Shown here in pieces: positions 49,712 to 58,514 of a DNA stretch of 64,000 nt (positions are counted from its first letter, which is position 1; each line of letters begins with the position of its first letter). Below the pieces are notes generated by a model. That model was not told the DNA's origin. It ran no database searches and saw nothing but the letters and a program-made list of their open reading frames with translations. Made by a program: the position numbers and the translations under genes. The stretch covers positions 124,001 to 188,000 of the forward strand of contig JAEWLW010000038.1 of the NCBI GenBank assembly GCA_023457355.1. Direction: 5' to 3'. Source of the stretch: Bacillota bacterium (GTDB lineage Bacteria > Bacillota > Clostridia > Oscillospirales > Ruminococcaceae).

Positions 49712-50254
49712 TTAATAGTTCTTAGCAAGAACCTGGAAGAAAGCCTTGGGATGATCGCACACGGGACATACCTCGGGGGCCTTTTCACCGATGTGGATAT
49801 GTCCGCAGTTGGCGCACTGCCAGATAACCTTCTCGCCCTTGATGAAAACAGCGTTGCCCTCTACATTGGCCAGCAGCTTGCGGTAACGCTCTTCGTGCTC
49901 TTTTTCAATCTTGCCGACAGCTTCAAAGAGATAGGCAATTTTGGTAAAGCCCTCTTCCTTGGCTTCTTTGGCAAACTTGGCGTACATGTCGGTCCACTCG
50001 TAGTTCTCGCCGTTAGCCGCGTCAAGCAGATTGGTCGCGGTGTCGGGGATGCCACCGTCATGCAGCTGCTTAAACCAGATTTTTGCGTGTTCTTTTTCAT
50101 TGTTTGCAGTCTCTTCAAAGAGATTTGCAATCTGTACATAGCCTTCTTTTTTTGCCACGGAAGCATAATAAGTGTACTTGTTTCTGGCCTGGCTCTCGCC
50201 CGCAAAAGCAGCCATCAAATTAGCTTCAGTCTTGGTTCCTTTTAATTCGCTCAT
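49712..50254 (-). CDS. rbr: Rubrerythrin
   Basis: A 180-residue non-heme di-iron peroxidase that reduces hydrogen peroxide in anaerobes. The ferritin-like domain (about 1-140) carries the paired ExxH sites: FAGESQARNKYTYYAS and ETANNEKEHAKIWFKQL, with LFEAVGKIEKEHEERYRKLL later. The C-terminal rubredoxin-like Fe site is WQCANCGHIH and CPVCDHPKAFF, four cysteines. ATG follows AAGGAGAAT. Transcription starts from a promoter at 50317-50344, with a PerR-box-like sequence just downstream of it. Confidence 0.96.
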   Translation of the reverse strand: MSELKGTKTEANLMAAFAGESQARNKYTYYASVAKKEGYVQIANLFEETANNEKEHAKIWFKQLHDGGIPDTATNLLDAANGENYEWTDMYAKFAKEAKEEGFTKIAYLFEAVGKIEKEHEERYRKLLANVEGNAVFIKGEKVIWQCANCGHIHIGEKAPEVCPVCDHPKAFFQVLAKNY

Positions 50255-50295
50255 CTTAAAATTCTCCTTCTATATTAAATTAGGATCGACAAAAA

Positions 50296-50344
50296 TAATA
50301 AGAATTATCGTTTTATATAATACCACATTTTATCTAAATGTCAA
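50296..50344 (-). promoter_or_regulatory. Rubrerythrin promoter with PerR-box-like sequence
   Basis: On the minus strand, TTGACA (50339-50344), a 16-bp spacer and TATTAT (50317-50322). CGATAATTCTTATTA (50296-50310) matches 10 of the 14 defined positions of the PerR box TTATAATNATTATAA and lies over the start site. Confidence 0.6.
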
Positions 50345-50559
50345 GTCAAACGAAGACGTTGAGAAAAAAGCGTTAAAATCGGCATAAAACAACTGCTTTG
50401 TGGCTATTATATCGCATTTTATCTAATTTTTCATCCCCGTTTCTAACTAAAATTTTGAATAATCAGCATGAAATGACCTTGTTATTGACATCGGCGCGAC
50501 ATCTTTTTATAATAAAGAAGATATTTTAATAAGACGATGCCTTGAAGAAAAGAATTGCG

Positions 50560-50770
50560 TGCTGCTTTTTCCACAGAGAGGGCGGCGGTGCTGAAAACCG
50601 CCCGTAAAAGTGCTGCAAGGGCCGTTTCGGAGCACCGCGGTGAGGAACCGCGGCGTATTCCCGCGCGTTAAGCGGGCTAAAGTGGCGTGCCGTGTAAACG
50701 GTGCGCAATTTGGGTGGTACCACGGAAATGCTGCACTTTCGTCCCATTTAGCGGGCGGAAGTGTTTTTTG
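50560..50770 (+). promoter_or_regulatory. T-box riboswitch, probably alanine-specific
   Basis: The T-box bulge TGGTACCACGG is at 50715-50725. A specifier candidate GCA (Ala, 50632-50634) sits in GGAGCACCGC, in the position expected relative to the end of stem I. A terminator follows: CACTTTCGTCC (50734-50744) with 50753-50763, then six T. Uncharged tRNA-Ala would allow read-through into alaS. The gap 50255-50559 holds the rubrerythrin promoter and nothing else that I recognise. Confidence 0.85.
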
Positions 50771-50899
50771 TTGTGCCTTTTGCCAACCGCCCGACGTCCC
50801 TATTTTTGTTCCGGCTGCGTATCGCTATGCGATACCTGTTAAATATAGATTTTAAAACCGCCTATCAATAATTCATAGAAACAGGATGTGACAAATTTA

Positions 50900-53551
50900 A
50901 TGGAATGGACCGGATTAAATGAACTGCGCAGTAAGTTTTTGAATTTTTTTGAGAGCAAGGGGCATATTTTGCTGCCCTCCGCTCCCCTTGTCCCGCGCGA
51001 CGACAATAGCCTGTTGCTCATCAACTCCGGCATGGCGCCGCTGAAAAAATACTTCACCGGCATGGAGACGCCGCCCAGAAAACGCGCAACCTCCTGCCAG
51101 AAGTGCATTCGCACCCCCGATATTGAAAACGTGGGTAAAACGGCCCGCCACGGCACCTATTTTGAGATGCTGGGCAACTTCTCCTTCGGCGACTACTTTA
51201 AGCACGAGGCAACTGCTTGGGCATGGGAATTTTTGACCAAGGAGCTTCAAATCCCCACGGAGCTGCTCTGGGTAACCATCTACGAGGATGACGACGAGGC
51301 CAGGGATATTTGGATAAACGAGGTCGGCGTACCGCCTGAGCGCATCATCCGCATGGGCAAGGAGGATAACTTCTGGGAAATCGGCTCCGGCCCCTGCGGC
51401 CCCTGCTCCGAGCTGCACTTTGACCGCAGTGAAAAATACGGCTGCGGCTCCCCCACCTGCGGGGTCGGCTGTGATTGCGACCGCTATATCGAAATCTGGA
51501 ATCTCGTATTCACCCAGTTTAATTCCGACGGCAACGGCAACTACACGCCGCTCGATCACCCGAACATCGACACCGGCATGGGGTTGGAGCGCTTAGCCTG
51601 CGTCATGCAGGGCGTTGACAACCTCTTTGAAGTGGATACCGTTCAGCGCATTATGGGCCACATCAGCCAGATTGCCGGCGTCACTTATAAGGACGACGCC
51701 AAAACCGATATTTCGCTGCGCGTCATCACCGACCACGTGCGTTCCACAACCATGATGATCGGCGACGGCGTCGTCCCCTCGAACGAGGGCCGCGGCTATG
51801 TGCTGCGCCGTCTGCTGCGCCGCGCCGCGCGCCACGGCAGACTGCTGGGCATCAAGGAGCCGTTCCTCTACCAGGTGGTGGACACCGTCATTGCCGAAAA
51901 CAAAATCGCCTATCCTAATCTGGTGGATAACCGCGACTACATCGTCAAGGTCGTCCGGATGGAGGAGGAGCGCTTCGCCCGAACGATCGATTCTGGCATG
52001 GAGCTGCTTTCAAACATCATCGACCGCATCGAGAGCGAAGCCTCCAGCAGCAAAAATCGCGTGCTGCCCGGCGACCTCGCGTTTAAGCTTTATGATACCT
52101 TCGGCTTCCCGGTTGATCTCACCCGCGAAATTCTGGAGGAAAAGCAGATCGGGCTGGATGAAGAGGCGTTTAAGAAACTGATGGCCGAACAGCGCGACCG
52201 CGCCCGCAAGGCCCGCGAAAATATGGGCGATGTAAGCTGGGAGGACGACGTGCTCGCCTCGCTGGAAAACAAGACCGAATTTGTCGGCTACGCCACCGGC
52301 GATATCAAGTGCAAGGTTGTGGCCATCGTTGCCGACGGCGCGCTGGCAGATGCCATCGGTGCGGGCGACCACGCCGCCATCGTACTCGATAAGACCCCCT
52401 TCTACGCCGAAAGCGGCGGCCAGGTGGGCGACGCCGGCATCATTTCGGACGGCAAGGCCATTTTCCACGTCCATGACTGCAAAAAATCCCCCACCGGCCA
52501 GTTTTTGCACATCGGCGAGATGGTGGAAGGCAATCTGCTTTCCGGCAGTGAAGTCACCGCCGCCGTCGGCAAACCCCGCCACAGCGCCATCATGCGCAAC
52601 CACACCGCCGCGCATCTTTTGCAGTTTGCGCTGCGCGAGGTGCTGGGCACCCACGTGCATCAGGCGGGCCAGCTGGTGGACAGCGACTTCTGCCGTTTTG
52701 ACTTCACGCATTTTGCCGCCGTCTCCCCCGAGGAGCTCGCCAGAATTGAGGCGCTGGTCAACAATATGATTTTCTCCGCCCTGCCGGTCAACGTCGCCGA
52801 AATGTCGCAGGACGAAGCCAAGCAGAAAGGCGCCATGGCGCTGTTCTCTGAAAAATACGGCAGCACCGTGCGCGTCGTCGATGTCGGCGGGCGTTCCATT
52901 GAACTTTGCGGCGGCACCCATGTGGATAACACCGCCAAGCTGGGTATGTTTAAAATCCTGAAGGAATCTTCCGTCGCGGCGGGTGTTCGCCGCATCGAGG
53001 CCGTGACCGGCGACGGCGTACTCCGCTATATCAACCAGCTTCAGTCGCAGATCGCCTTGGCAGCCGAGCTTTTAAAAATCGGTTCGGGCGCCGACCTTGT
53101 CGGCAAAATCGGCGCGCTTCAGGCCGAGCTCAAAGCCAAGGAGCGCGAAATCGATTCGATGAGCCAGCGCATGGCCGCTTCCCAGATCAAAAGCCTGTTT
53201 GAAAACGCCAAGGAGATCGACGGCGTCCGCGTGATGACCGCCTCCTTCAGCGATATGGCGCCCGATGCGCTGCGCGCGCTCGGCGACAAGGTCAAGGAAT
53301 ACACCGAGCCGGTCATGGCCGTGTTCACCTCCGCCACCGGCGCCAAGGCCTCGGTTCTGGCGGTTGTCAGCAAGGCGGCGGCCCAGAAGGGCGCGCACGC
53401 GGGCAAGCTGATAAAATCGCTCACCGCGATGGCGGGTGGCTCCGGCGGCGGCAAGCCCGATTCCGCCATGGGCGGCGCGCCTGAAATTGCCAAGCTTAAC
53501 GAGGCGGTTTCCAAGGTGGAAAGCCTGCTGAAGGAAATGCTGACCAAGTAG
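50900..53551 (+). CDS. alaS: Alanyl-tRNA synthetase
   Basis: An 883-residue class II synthetase that charges tRNA-Ala with alanine. The catalytic core contains LLINSGMAPLKKYFTG, KCIRTPDIENVGKTARHGTY (motif 1 and 2 region) and GMGLERLACVMQG (motif 3). The editing domain shows HTAAH (near 568) and the late CGGTH zinc site, and the C-terminal oligomerisation/DHHA1-like domain has GGSGGGKPDSAMGGA. ATG at 50900 is preferred to GTG at 50888, with AGGATGTGA at 9 nt. It is behind an alanine T-box. Confidence 0.97.
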   Translation: MEWTGLNELRSKFLNFFESKGHILLPSAPLVPRDDNSLLLINSGMAPLKKYFTGMETPPRKRATSCQKCIRTPDIENVGKTARHGTYFEMLGNFSFGDYFKHEATAWAWEFLTKELQIPTELLWVTIYEDDDEARDIWINEVGVPPERIIRMGKEDNFWEIGSGPCGPCSELHFDRSEKYGCGSPTCGVGCDCDRYIEIWNLVFTQFNSDGNGNYTPLDHPNIDTGMGLERLACVMQGVDNLFEVDTVQRIMGHISQIAGVTYKDDAKTDISLRVITDHVRSTTMMIGDGVVPSNEGRGYVLRRLLRRAARHGRLLGIKEPFLYQVVDTVIAENKIAYPNLVDNRDYIVKVVRMEEERFARTIDSGMELLSNIIDRIESEASSSKNRVLPGDLAFKLYDTFGFPVDLTREILEEKQIGLDEEAFKKLMAEQRDRARKARENMGDVSWEDDVLASLENKTEFVGYATGDIKCKVVAIVADGALADAIGAGDHAAIVLDKTPFYAESGGQVGDAGIISDGKAIFHVHDCKKSPTGQFLHIGEMVEGNLLSGSEVTAAVGKPRHSAIMRNHTAAHLLQFALREVLGTHVHQAGQLVDSDFCRFDFTHFAAVSPEELARIEALVNNMIFSALPVNVAEMSQDEAKQKGAMALFSEKYGSTVRVVDVGGRSIELCGGTHVDNTAKLGMFKILKESSVAAGVRRIEAVTGDGVLRYINQLQSQIALAAELLKIGSGADLVGKIGALQAELKAKEREIDSMSQRMAASQIKSLFENAKEIDGVRVMTASFSDMAPDALRALGDKVKEYTEPVMAVFTSATGAKASVLAVVSKAAAQKGAHAGKLIKSLTAMAGGSGGGKPDSAMGGAPEIAKLNEAVSKVESLLKEMLTK

Positions 53552-53633
53552 CTTTGAAAACGTGCTTGCGGCGGCAGCGCGAATTTGCGTTTGCCGCCAA
53601 GCGCTTTGAATTTTATGAAAGAAGGGAAGATTT

Positions 53634-53972
53634 ATGGACTGCCTGTTTTGCAGGATTGCCGCGGGGGAGATTCCAAGCACAAAAGTCTATGAGGACCAAA
53701 CCGTGCTGGCATTTCGCGACATCGACCCCAAAGCGCCGTTTCACGCGGTGGTGATCCCCAAGGCCCACCTCGCTTCGGCCGCTCAAATCACCGCTGAAAA
53801 CAGCGCGCTGGTCGCCCATGTTTTTGAGGTCATCGCCGAGATTGCCCGGCGCGAAAAGCTGGAAAAAGGCTTTCGCGTTGTGAACAACTGCGGCGAGGAA
53901 GGCGGCCAGACCGTCGGCCACCTGCACTTTCATCTGCTGGCCGGGCGCAACCTTGGATGGCCTCCCGGCTGA
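53634..53972 (+). CDS. HIT-family (HinT) nucleotide phosphoramidase
   Basis: A 112-residue histidine-triad protein of the HINT branch, which hydrolyses AMP-lysine and other purine nucleotide phosphoramidates. CLFCRIAAGEIP starts the fold, and the triad GHLHFHLL has His96, His98 and His100, with QTVGHLH as in HinT. ATG follows GAAGGGAAG. It is 83 bp after alaS, which is a frequent neighbour since aminoacyl-adenylates are its substrates, but the link here is only positional. Confidence 0.93.
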   Translation: MDCLFCRIAAGEIPSTKVYEDQTVLAFRDIDPKAPFHAVVIPKAHLASAAQITAENSALVAHVFEVIAEIARREKLEKGFRVVNNCGEEGGQTVGHLHFHLLAGRNLGWPPG

Positions 53973-53980
53973 TGGCATTA

Positions 53981-54109
53981 TATAGAGTTGATTAACCTGA
54001 AAACCGGCGCGCCCTTGCGGCCTGTTTCCCGCGCCGCTGCGTCGTCCGCCTTGCAGTGCAAAAAATAGTCTCGTAAGGTCGGGGCATTTTTAAAATTAAT
54101 CAACTATAA
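53981..54109 (-). repeat. Dispersed intergenic element, copy D (inverted)
   Basis: Read on the minus strand, it begins TATAGTTGATTAATTTTAAA and contains TTTTTTGCACTGCAAGGCGG (one base from the block of copies A and B) and CGCAAGGGCG, and ends AGGTTAATCAACTCTATA. It lacks about 25 bp of the central hairpin present in copies A-C. Together with copy F it flanks the phosphoribosyltransferase gene. Confidence 0.7.
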
Positions 54110-54138
54110 TTGCGATAACTGAAAGGAAGTCTTTTATC

Positions 54139-54678
54139 ATGGCTGAAACCTACCGTTTAAAAGTTGCCGGTTTAGAGCGCGATCTGACGCTTTGCCCGCT
54201 TAATGACAAGCTTTCAATCGCGGGCTTTATCATGTTTTCCGATGTGGAACTAACCGTTCACTGCGCCGCCGAATTGCTTAAAAAGGTGCCGCGCTTCGAC
54301 GTCATCATCACGGCCGAATCCAAAGGTATTCCGCTGGCCTATGAGATGAGCCGCCAGTCGGGCAAGAATTATTACCTCGCCCGCAAAAGCAAAAAGCTTT
54401 ATATGGCCGACCCCGTCGCAGTGGCGGTCAAATCCATCACCACGGCGAATATCCAGACGCTCTATATGGACAGGAACGACCTTGAAGCGCTCTCCGGCAA
54501 GCGGGTGCTCATCGTGGACGACGTCATCTCCACCGGCGAGTCGCTCAACGCGCTTAAAATGCTGGTGGAAAAGGGCAACGGCAACATTGTCGCCTGCGCG
54601 GCTGTGCTGGCTGAAGGCGACGCTGCCAAGCGCGAAGATATCATCTTTCTGGAGCCGCTGCCGCTTTTTCCCCGCTAA
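54139..54678 (+). CDS. Phosphoribosyltransferase (adenine/xanthine PRTase-like)
   Basis: A 179-residue type I phosphoribosyltransferase. The PRPP site is VLIVDDVISTGESLNALK; FDVIITAESKGIPLAYEMSR is the flexible base-recognition and hood region. Family members recycle free purine bases with PRPP. The length and the ITAESKGIPLA signature fit an Apt/Xpt-like member, but the base cannot be called. ATG follows AAAGGAAG. It is flanked by copies D and F of the dispersed element. Confidence 0.85.
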   Translation: MAETYRLKVAGLERDLTLCPLNDKLSIAGFIMFSDVELTVHCAAELLKKVPRFDVIITAESKGIPLAYEMSRQSGKNYYLARKSKKLYMADPVAVAVKSITTANIQTLYMDRNDLEALSGKRVLIVDDVISTGESLNALKMLVEKGNGNIVACAAVLAEGDAAKREDIIFLEPLPLFPR

Positions 54679-54689
54679 TGCGGATATCC

Positions 54690-54800
54690 GATGACGGCGA
54701 TATTCTGACGGGTCTTTTTCCGCCGTTCGTCGTCATCGCCCCGGGCGGGTGCCGGCCTGCCCGCGCCCTCTTCCGGGGATGACAAAAATGCCGCACCAAT
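54690..54800 (-). repeat. Dispersed intergenic element, copy F (divergent)
   Basis: On the minus strand it reads ATTTTTGTCATCCCCGGAAG, GCGGGCAGGCCGGCACCC and CGATGACGACGAACGGCGGA, resembling copy E. The left end cannot be defined. This is a weak member, supported by the shared GGCAGGCxGGCxCCC hairpin and its position opposite copy D. Confidence 0.3.
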
Positions 54801-54870
54801 TTACGGCTTCGCCGGAGATTCGTCTTAAGCTGTAACACAGGCTATTGAACCGCGTAAGGAGATATGCCTT

Positions 54871-56835
54871 ATGAGAAGACCGCTGTTTTGGATGGGATTT
54901 GCCTTCCTCTCCTCAGCTGCGGTCTTTTTGCGTTTCTCATCGGCTTTTGCAGCGCTTCTATGCGGCGGCATCGCGCTTTTGGCCCTGCTGTTCTCAGGCG
55001 CCCGGCTGCGCACGGGGCTGCTGCTGTTTAGCGCCTGTACCGTGTTGGGCGCAATCTTTACCCTGTTGTACACCGCGGGGGTACGCTATTATCTGTCGCC
55101 GGTTCTCTCGGCGGGCGAACAGCCGGTGGAGGTGGTGATGACCGTCACCGAACAACAGTCCCGCGGCAGCTACTGCCAATGGCAGGGCAGGGGGACGGTA
55201 ACGGTAAGCGGCGTCTCCCGCACGTTTGCCGTAACCCTAAGCGGCTATACCGAGGCGGAAACCGCCACCGGCGACGTCTTGCGGGCCACTGCCAGGTTGT
55301 CCCTGCCCTTCTCGGGCGATGTACTGCCTTTCAGGCTGGTCAGGCTATTGCCGCCGCCCGAGACTGTGCCCCACCCCCTTACCCGGCTGCGGTTAATCTG
55401 GCAGCGAACCTTATCCGAAAACGCGGCGTCCCTGTCAAAGGATGCCCGGCTATCCGGCGTGCTGTCGGCCATCTTAACCGGCGACCGCACGCGGCTGCCA
55501 CATGACGTCACCGCCGATTTTCGCGGCAGCGGGTTGTCGCATATTCTGGTGGTCTCCGGCCTGCACCTGATTCTGGTCAGCCGCCTTATAGGCATTCTGT
55601 TGCTGCGTCTTCTCAAACCGCGGCGCGCCGCGCTGTTTTCGCTGGCGTTCTGCTGGCTGTTCGCGGCTGTCAGTGGGCTTGGCAGCTCCATCATCCGCGC
55701 CGCCGTCATGCTGACGCTGGTGCATCTGGCCGGCTTGTTTAACCGCCACAGCGACACCCTGACGTCGCTGATGATAGCTGCGCTGCTCATGGGACTGCAA
55801 AACCCCTACACCCTGCTTTCGGTATCTTTTTTGCTCTCATTTGGCGCGGTGGCGGGGCTGGCCACGCTTGAAAATCCGGTGTTCAGCCTCTTGCAGGGAC
55901 GAAAACCGCACATCGGGTTCACAGCACAATTACTGCAAAGCCTTTCAGTCGGTATGGCGGCACAGGCGGGCGCCGCACCGGTGCTTGTCTGGTTTTTTGG
56001 CCTTGTGCCGCTACTCGGCATCATCGCAAATCTTGCCGCCGTCTGGCTGATCGAACCCATTATGCTTCTGGGGCTGGCCGCACTGGGGTTCAGCTTTGTG
56101 TTCCCCTTTCTGGCAAACATCATTGCGCTGCCCTGCAACATGCTGCTGCGGCTGCTGCTTTTTATTGCGCGCGGGTTTTCGCGCCTGCCGGGCGCACAGC
56201 TTGGGTTTACCGAGCGCTGGCAGACCCTCTGGCTGCTGGGCAGCCTGTTTCTCGTCATGCTGGTGCTTACAAAACGCCCGCGTGCACCGGTGGGGCGATT
56301 TGCCGTGTTGGGCTGTCTGGCGGCGGGGCTGACCGCCTCGGCGCTGTTCTCCGCTGTTAACAGCGCACAAGCTGATGTTCTTCTGTTCAAAAACAGCGGC
56401 GCCGCCGTCATCTGCGGCAACCGCGCCGTTTTGTTCGGCGCGCCGCAAAGCAACTACGCGCTACAGGAAATTCAAACCGCCTTCAACCGCTGCGGCGTCA
56501 AAACGCTTGACGCCATCGTGCTGGATTCAGCCGAACAGGCCGGCTATCACACCGCCGCGCTGGCGTGGGAATATCCCGATGCCGTTTTGTGCTGCCCGCC
56601 TTCGCGCGCGGCCGTCACTTTCTCCCACGCCGCCGGTATTCCGCTGCGCAGCCTGCCGCAGGATACCCTGCTGTATAACGCCGTGCGGTACCAGAAATCG
56701 GACGGCGAAATAACGCTGACCTTTTCAGAGGCCAGGCTGTTAAAAAGCGGGGGAGATTGTGTTATAATAGGAATGTATGCAGAACCGCTTCCCTTTTCCA
56801 GAACCGTTCTGCGCGCCCGAACAAAATTGACATAA
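54871..56835 (+). CDS. comEC: ComEC/Rec2-like DNA uptake channel with degenerate MBL domain
   Basis: A 654-residue protein. The N-terminal part has several membrane helices and an OB-like insertion; the central channel domain contains GSGLSHILVVSGLHLILVSR and SGLGSSIIRAAVMLTLVHLA, the hallmark ComEC competence motifs. The C-terminal part (about 500-654) should be a metallo-beta-lactamase fold with HxHxDH, but the matching segment reads DAIVLDSAEQAGYH and no histidine cluster is present. So the channel may be intact while the nuclease is lost. ATG follows GGAGAT. holA follows 13 bp later. Confidence 0.85.
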   Translation: MRRPLFWMGFAFLSSAAVFLRFSSAFAALLCGGIALLALLFSGARLRTGLLLFSACTVLGAIFTLLYTAGVRYYLSPVLSAGEQPVEVVMTVTEQQSRGSYCQWQGRGTVTVSGVSRTFAVTLSGYTEAETATGDVLRATARLSLPFSGDVLPFRLVRLLPPPETVPHPLTRLRLIWQRTLSENAASLSKDARLSGVLSAILTGDRTRLPHDVTADFRGSGLSHILVVSGLHLILVSRLIGILLLRLLKPRRAALFSLAFCWLFAAVSGLGSSIIRAAVMLTLVHLAGLFNRHSDTLTSLMIAALLMGLQNPYTLLSVSFLLSFGAVAGLATLENPVFSLLQGRKPHIGFTAQLLQSLSVGMAAQAGAAPVLVWFFGLVPLLGIIANLAAVWLIEPIMLLGLAALGFSFVFPFLANIIALPCNMLLRLLLFIARGFSRLPGAQLGFTERWQTLWLLGSLFLVMLVLTKRPRAPVGRFAVLGCLAAGLTASALFSAVNSAQADVLLFKNSGAAVICGNRAVLFGAPQSNYALQEIQTAFNRCGVKTLDAIVLDSAEQAGYHTAALAWEYPDAVLCCPPSRAAVTFSHAAGIPLRSLPQDTLLYNAVRYQKSDGEITLTFSEARLLKSGGDCVIIGMYAEPLPFSRTVLRARTKLT

Positions 56836-56848
56836 AGGAGCGCCCCGG

Positions 56849-57898
56849 ATGCTTTGCGCCACCGAAAAACAGCTTAAAGAACAGATTACAACTGAAAACA
56901 TCGCGCCGCTGTACCTGTTGTTCGGCAACGAACCGGCGCTACTGCGCCATTACCGGCAAAAGCTGCTGGAAATGTTTGAGCACGCCGGTGACCAGATTGA
57001 GTTCATGGACGGCAAGGCGCTGGATCTTTCCGCCCTGTTTGACGCCGCGCTGCTGCTTTCAATGTTCGGCGGACGGCGGATTATCGCCATTGATAACTTT
57101 GAGCCCGAACAGCTCCCCGACGCCGACTGCAAAGCCCTTTGCGCTTTTTTAGGAGAAATTCCCGAGGGCACCGTGCTTATCCTGACAACAGCGGCCGAAA
57201 GCGTCGATGAAAAAAAAGGCAAATGCGCCAAAAAGCTGCTGGCTACGGCTGAAAAAGCAGGCGTCGCCGCCCGGCTGAACCGGCGCGGCGACGCCGACCT
57301 GCGCCGTTTTGCCATCGCCCGGTGCAAGGCGCAAGGCGCGGTTTTGTCAAACGAAGCGGCGGCTTTTTTTCTCGCGCATTGCGGCGATGATATGGGCACC
57401 CTGTCAAACGAGTGCGATAAACTGAGCGCCTACGCCGCCGAGACCAAAACGGCAATCGACAGCAATATGATACGCCGCATCTGTTCCGGAACACTCTCAG
57501 CCGACCCTTTTGCGCTTGCCCGGCTAATGCTGCGCGGCGACTTGCAGGCGGTGCTTTCTCAGGTGGATGCGCTGCTGCGGCTGCGCCAGCCGGTCATCCT
57601 GATTCTGGCAAACTTAAGCGGCGCTTTCTGCGATCTGGCGCGCGCCTGCGCCGCCCGCGCAAACGGGCGCACGGCGGCCGATTTAACCGCCGACTTTTCT
57701 TATCGCTTTGCCTGGCGCGCCCAAAATGCCTATCGGGACTGCGCCCGGCTCAGCGCCGCCGCCGTTTATTCGGTGTGCGAGCTGCTGTGCGAGGCCGACG
57801 CCGCGCTTAAAAGCAGCAACGCCGACGAACGCATCGTGCTCGAAGCCGTTATCATCCGCGCCATGCGCGCGCTGCAAAAAGGTGGGCCGATATGCTGA
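56849..57898 (+). CDS. holA: DNA polymerase III subunit delta
   Basis: A 349-residue clamp-loader subunit that opens the sliding clamp on DNA. The N-terminal Walker-like part is LYLLFGNEPALLRHYRQKLL, a degenerate P-loop as expected for delta, and the C-terminal domain has ADPFALARLMLRGD and VILILANLSGAF. Ala- and Arg-rich helices extend it. ATG follows AAGGAG. Its last 7 nt overlap the next gene. comEC, holA and the following gene form a common Firmicute operon. Confidence 0.92.
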   Translation: MLCATEKQLKEQITTENIAPLYLLFGNEPALLRHYRQKLLEMFEHAGDQIEFMDGKALDLSALFDAALLLSMFGGRRIIAIDNFEPEQLPDADCKALCAFLGEIPEGTVLILTTAAESVDEKKGKCAKKLLATAEKAGVAARLNRRGDADLRRFAIARCKAQGAVLSNEAAAFFLAHCGDDMGTLSNECDKLSAYAAETKTAIDSNMIRRICSGTLSADPFALARLMLRGDLQAVLSQVDALLRLRQPVILILANLSGAFCDLARACAARANGRTAADLTADFSYRFAWRAQNAYRDCARLSAAAVYSVCELLCEADAALKSSNADERIVLEAVIIRAMRALQKGGPIC

Positions 57899-58494
57899 TC
57901 AAGGTACGGCAGCCCATCATTGTCGAAGGGCGGTACGACCGCATCCGCCTTTCGGCGCTCATCGACGGCGTCATCATTGAGACCGGCGGCTTTCGCATTT
58001 TTAAAGATAAGGCGCTGCTCGATTCGCTGCGGCACATCGCCGGCACCACGGGGGTGATTTTGCTCACCGATTCGGATCAGGCGGGGTTTCGCATCCGCAA
58101 TTTTATAAAAAGTGCGCTGGGCCCCAAAGCAAAGCTGACACAGGTTTACATTCCCGGCATCAAGGGCGTTGAGCGGCGCAAGCAGGCGCCCTCGGCCGAA
58201 GGGCTGCTCGGCGTTGAAGGGATGGACACCCGGACGCTGCGCGCAGCGTTTGAACGGGCGGGCGTCGGGTGCGAGGCGGTGCTGAAAAAAAGCAATCTGA
58301 ACACAGCCGACCTGTTTGAGGCCGGGCTGACCGGCAAGCCTGAAAGCGCCGCCCGAAGGCGTGCGCTGCTGCGTTTGCTGCATCTGCCACAACGGCTTTC
58401 TAATTCGGCCATGCTCACCATGCTCAACACACTGCTCACGCGCGAGGAATTTTTTGAGATGGCCGCCGCGCTGCCGCAGTCCGACCTGGAATAA
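57892..58494 (+). CDS. rnmV: Ribonuclease M5-like Toprim protein (DUF4093)
   Basis: A 200-residue Toprim-domain protein of the ribonuclease M5 family, which trims the 5S rRNA precursor. The Toprim motifs are PIIVEGRYDRIRL (catalytic Glu), LLTDSDQAG (the DxD metal site) and IPGIKGVERRKQAP. The C-terminal part is the DUF4093 region. Usual RnmV is slightly smaller. ATG overlaps holA by 7 bp, so expression is coupled. Confidence 0.88.
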   Translation: MLIKVRQPIIVEGRYDRIRLSALIDGVIIETGGFRIFKDKALLDSLRHIAGTTGVILLTDSDQAGFRIRNFIKSALGPKAKLTQVYIPGIKGVERRKQAPSAEGLLGVEGMDTRTLRAAFERAGVGCEAVLKKSNLNTADLFEAGLTGKPESAARRRALLRLLHLPQRLSNSAMLTMLNTLLTREEFFEMAAALPQSDLE

Positions 58495-58514
58495 CCCAAA
58501 AAGGAGGGAACGCC

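Noticed and set aside
52010..52921. A 303-codon frame antisense to alaS.
   Set aside because: A shadow of the alaS editing domain in GC-rich sequence.
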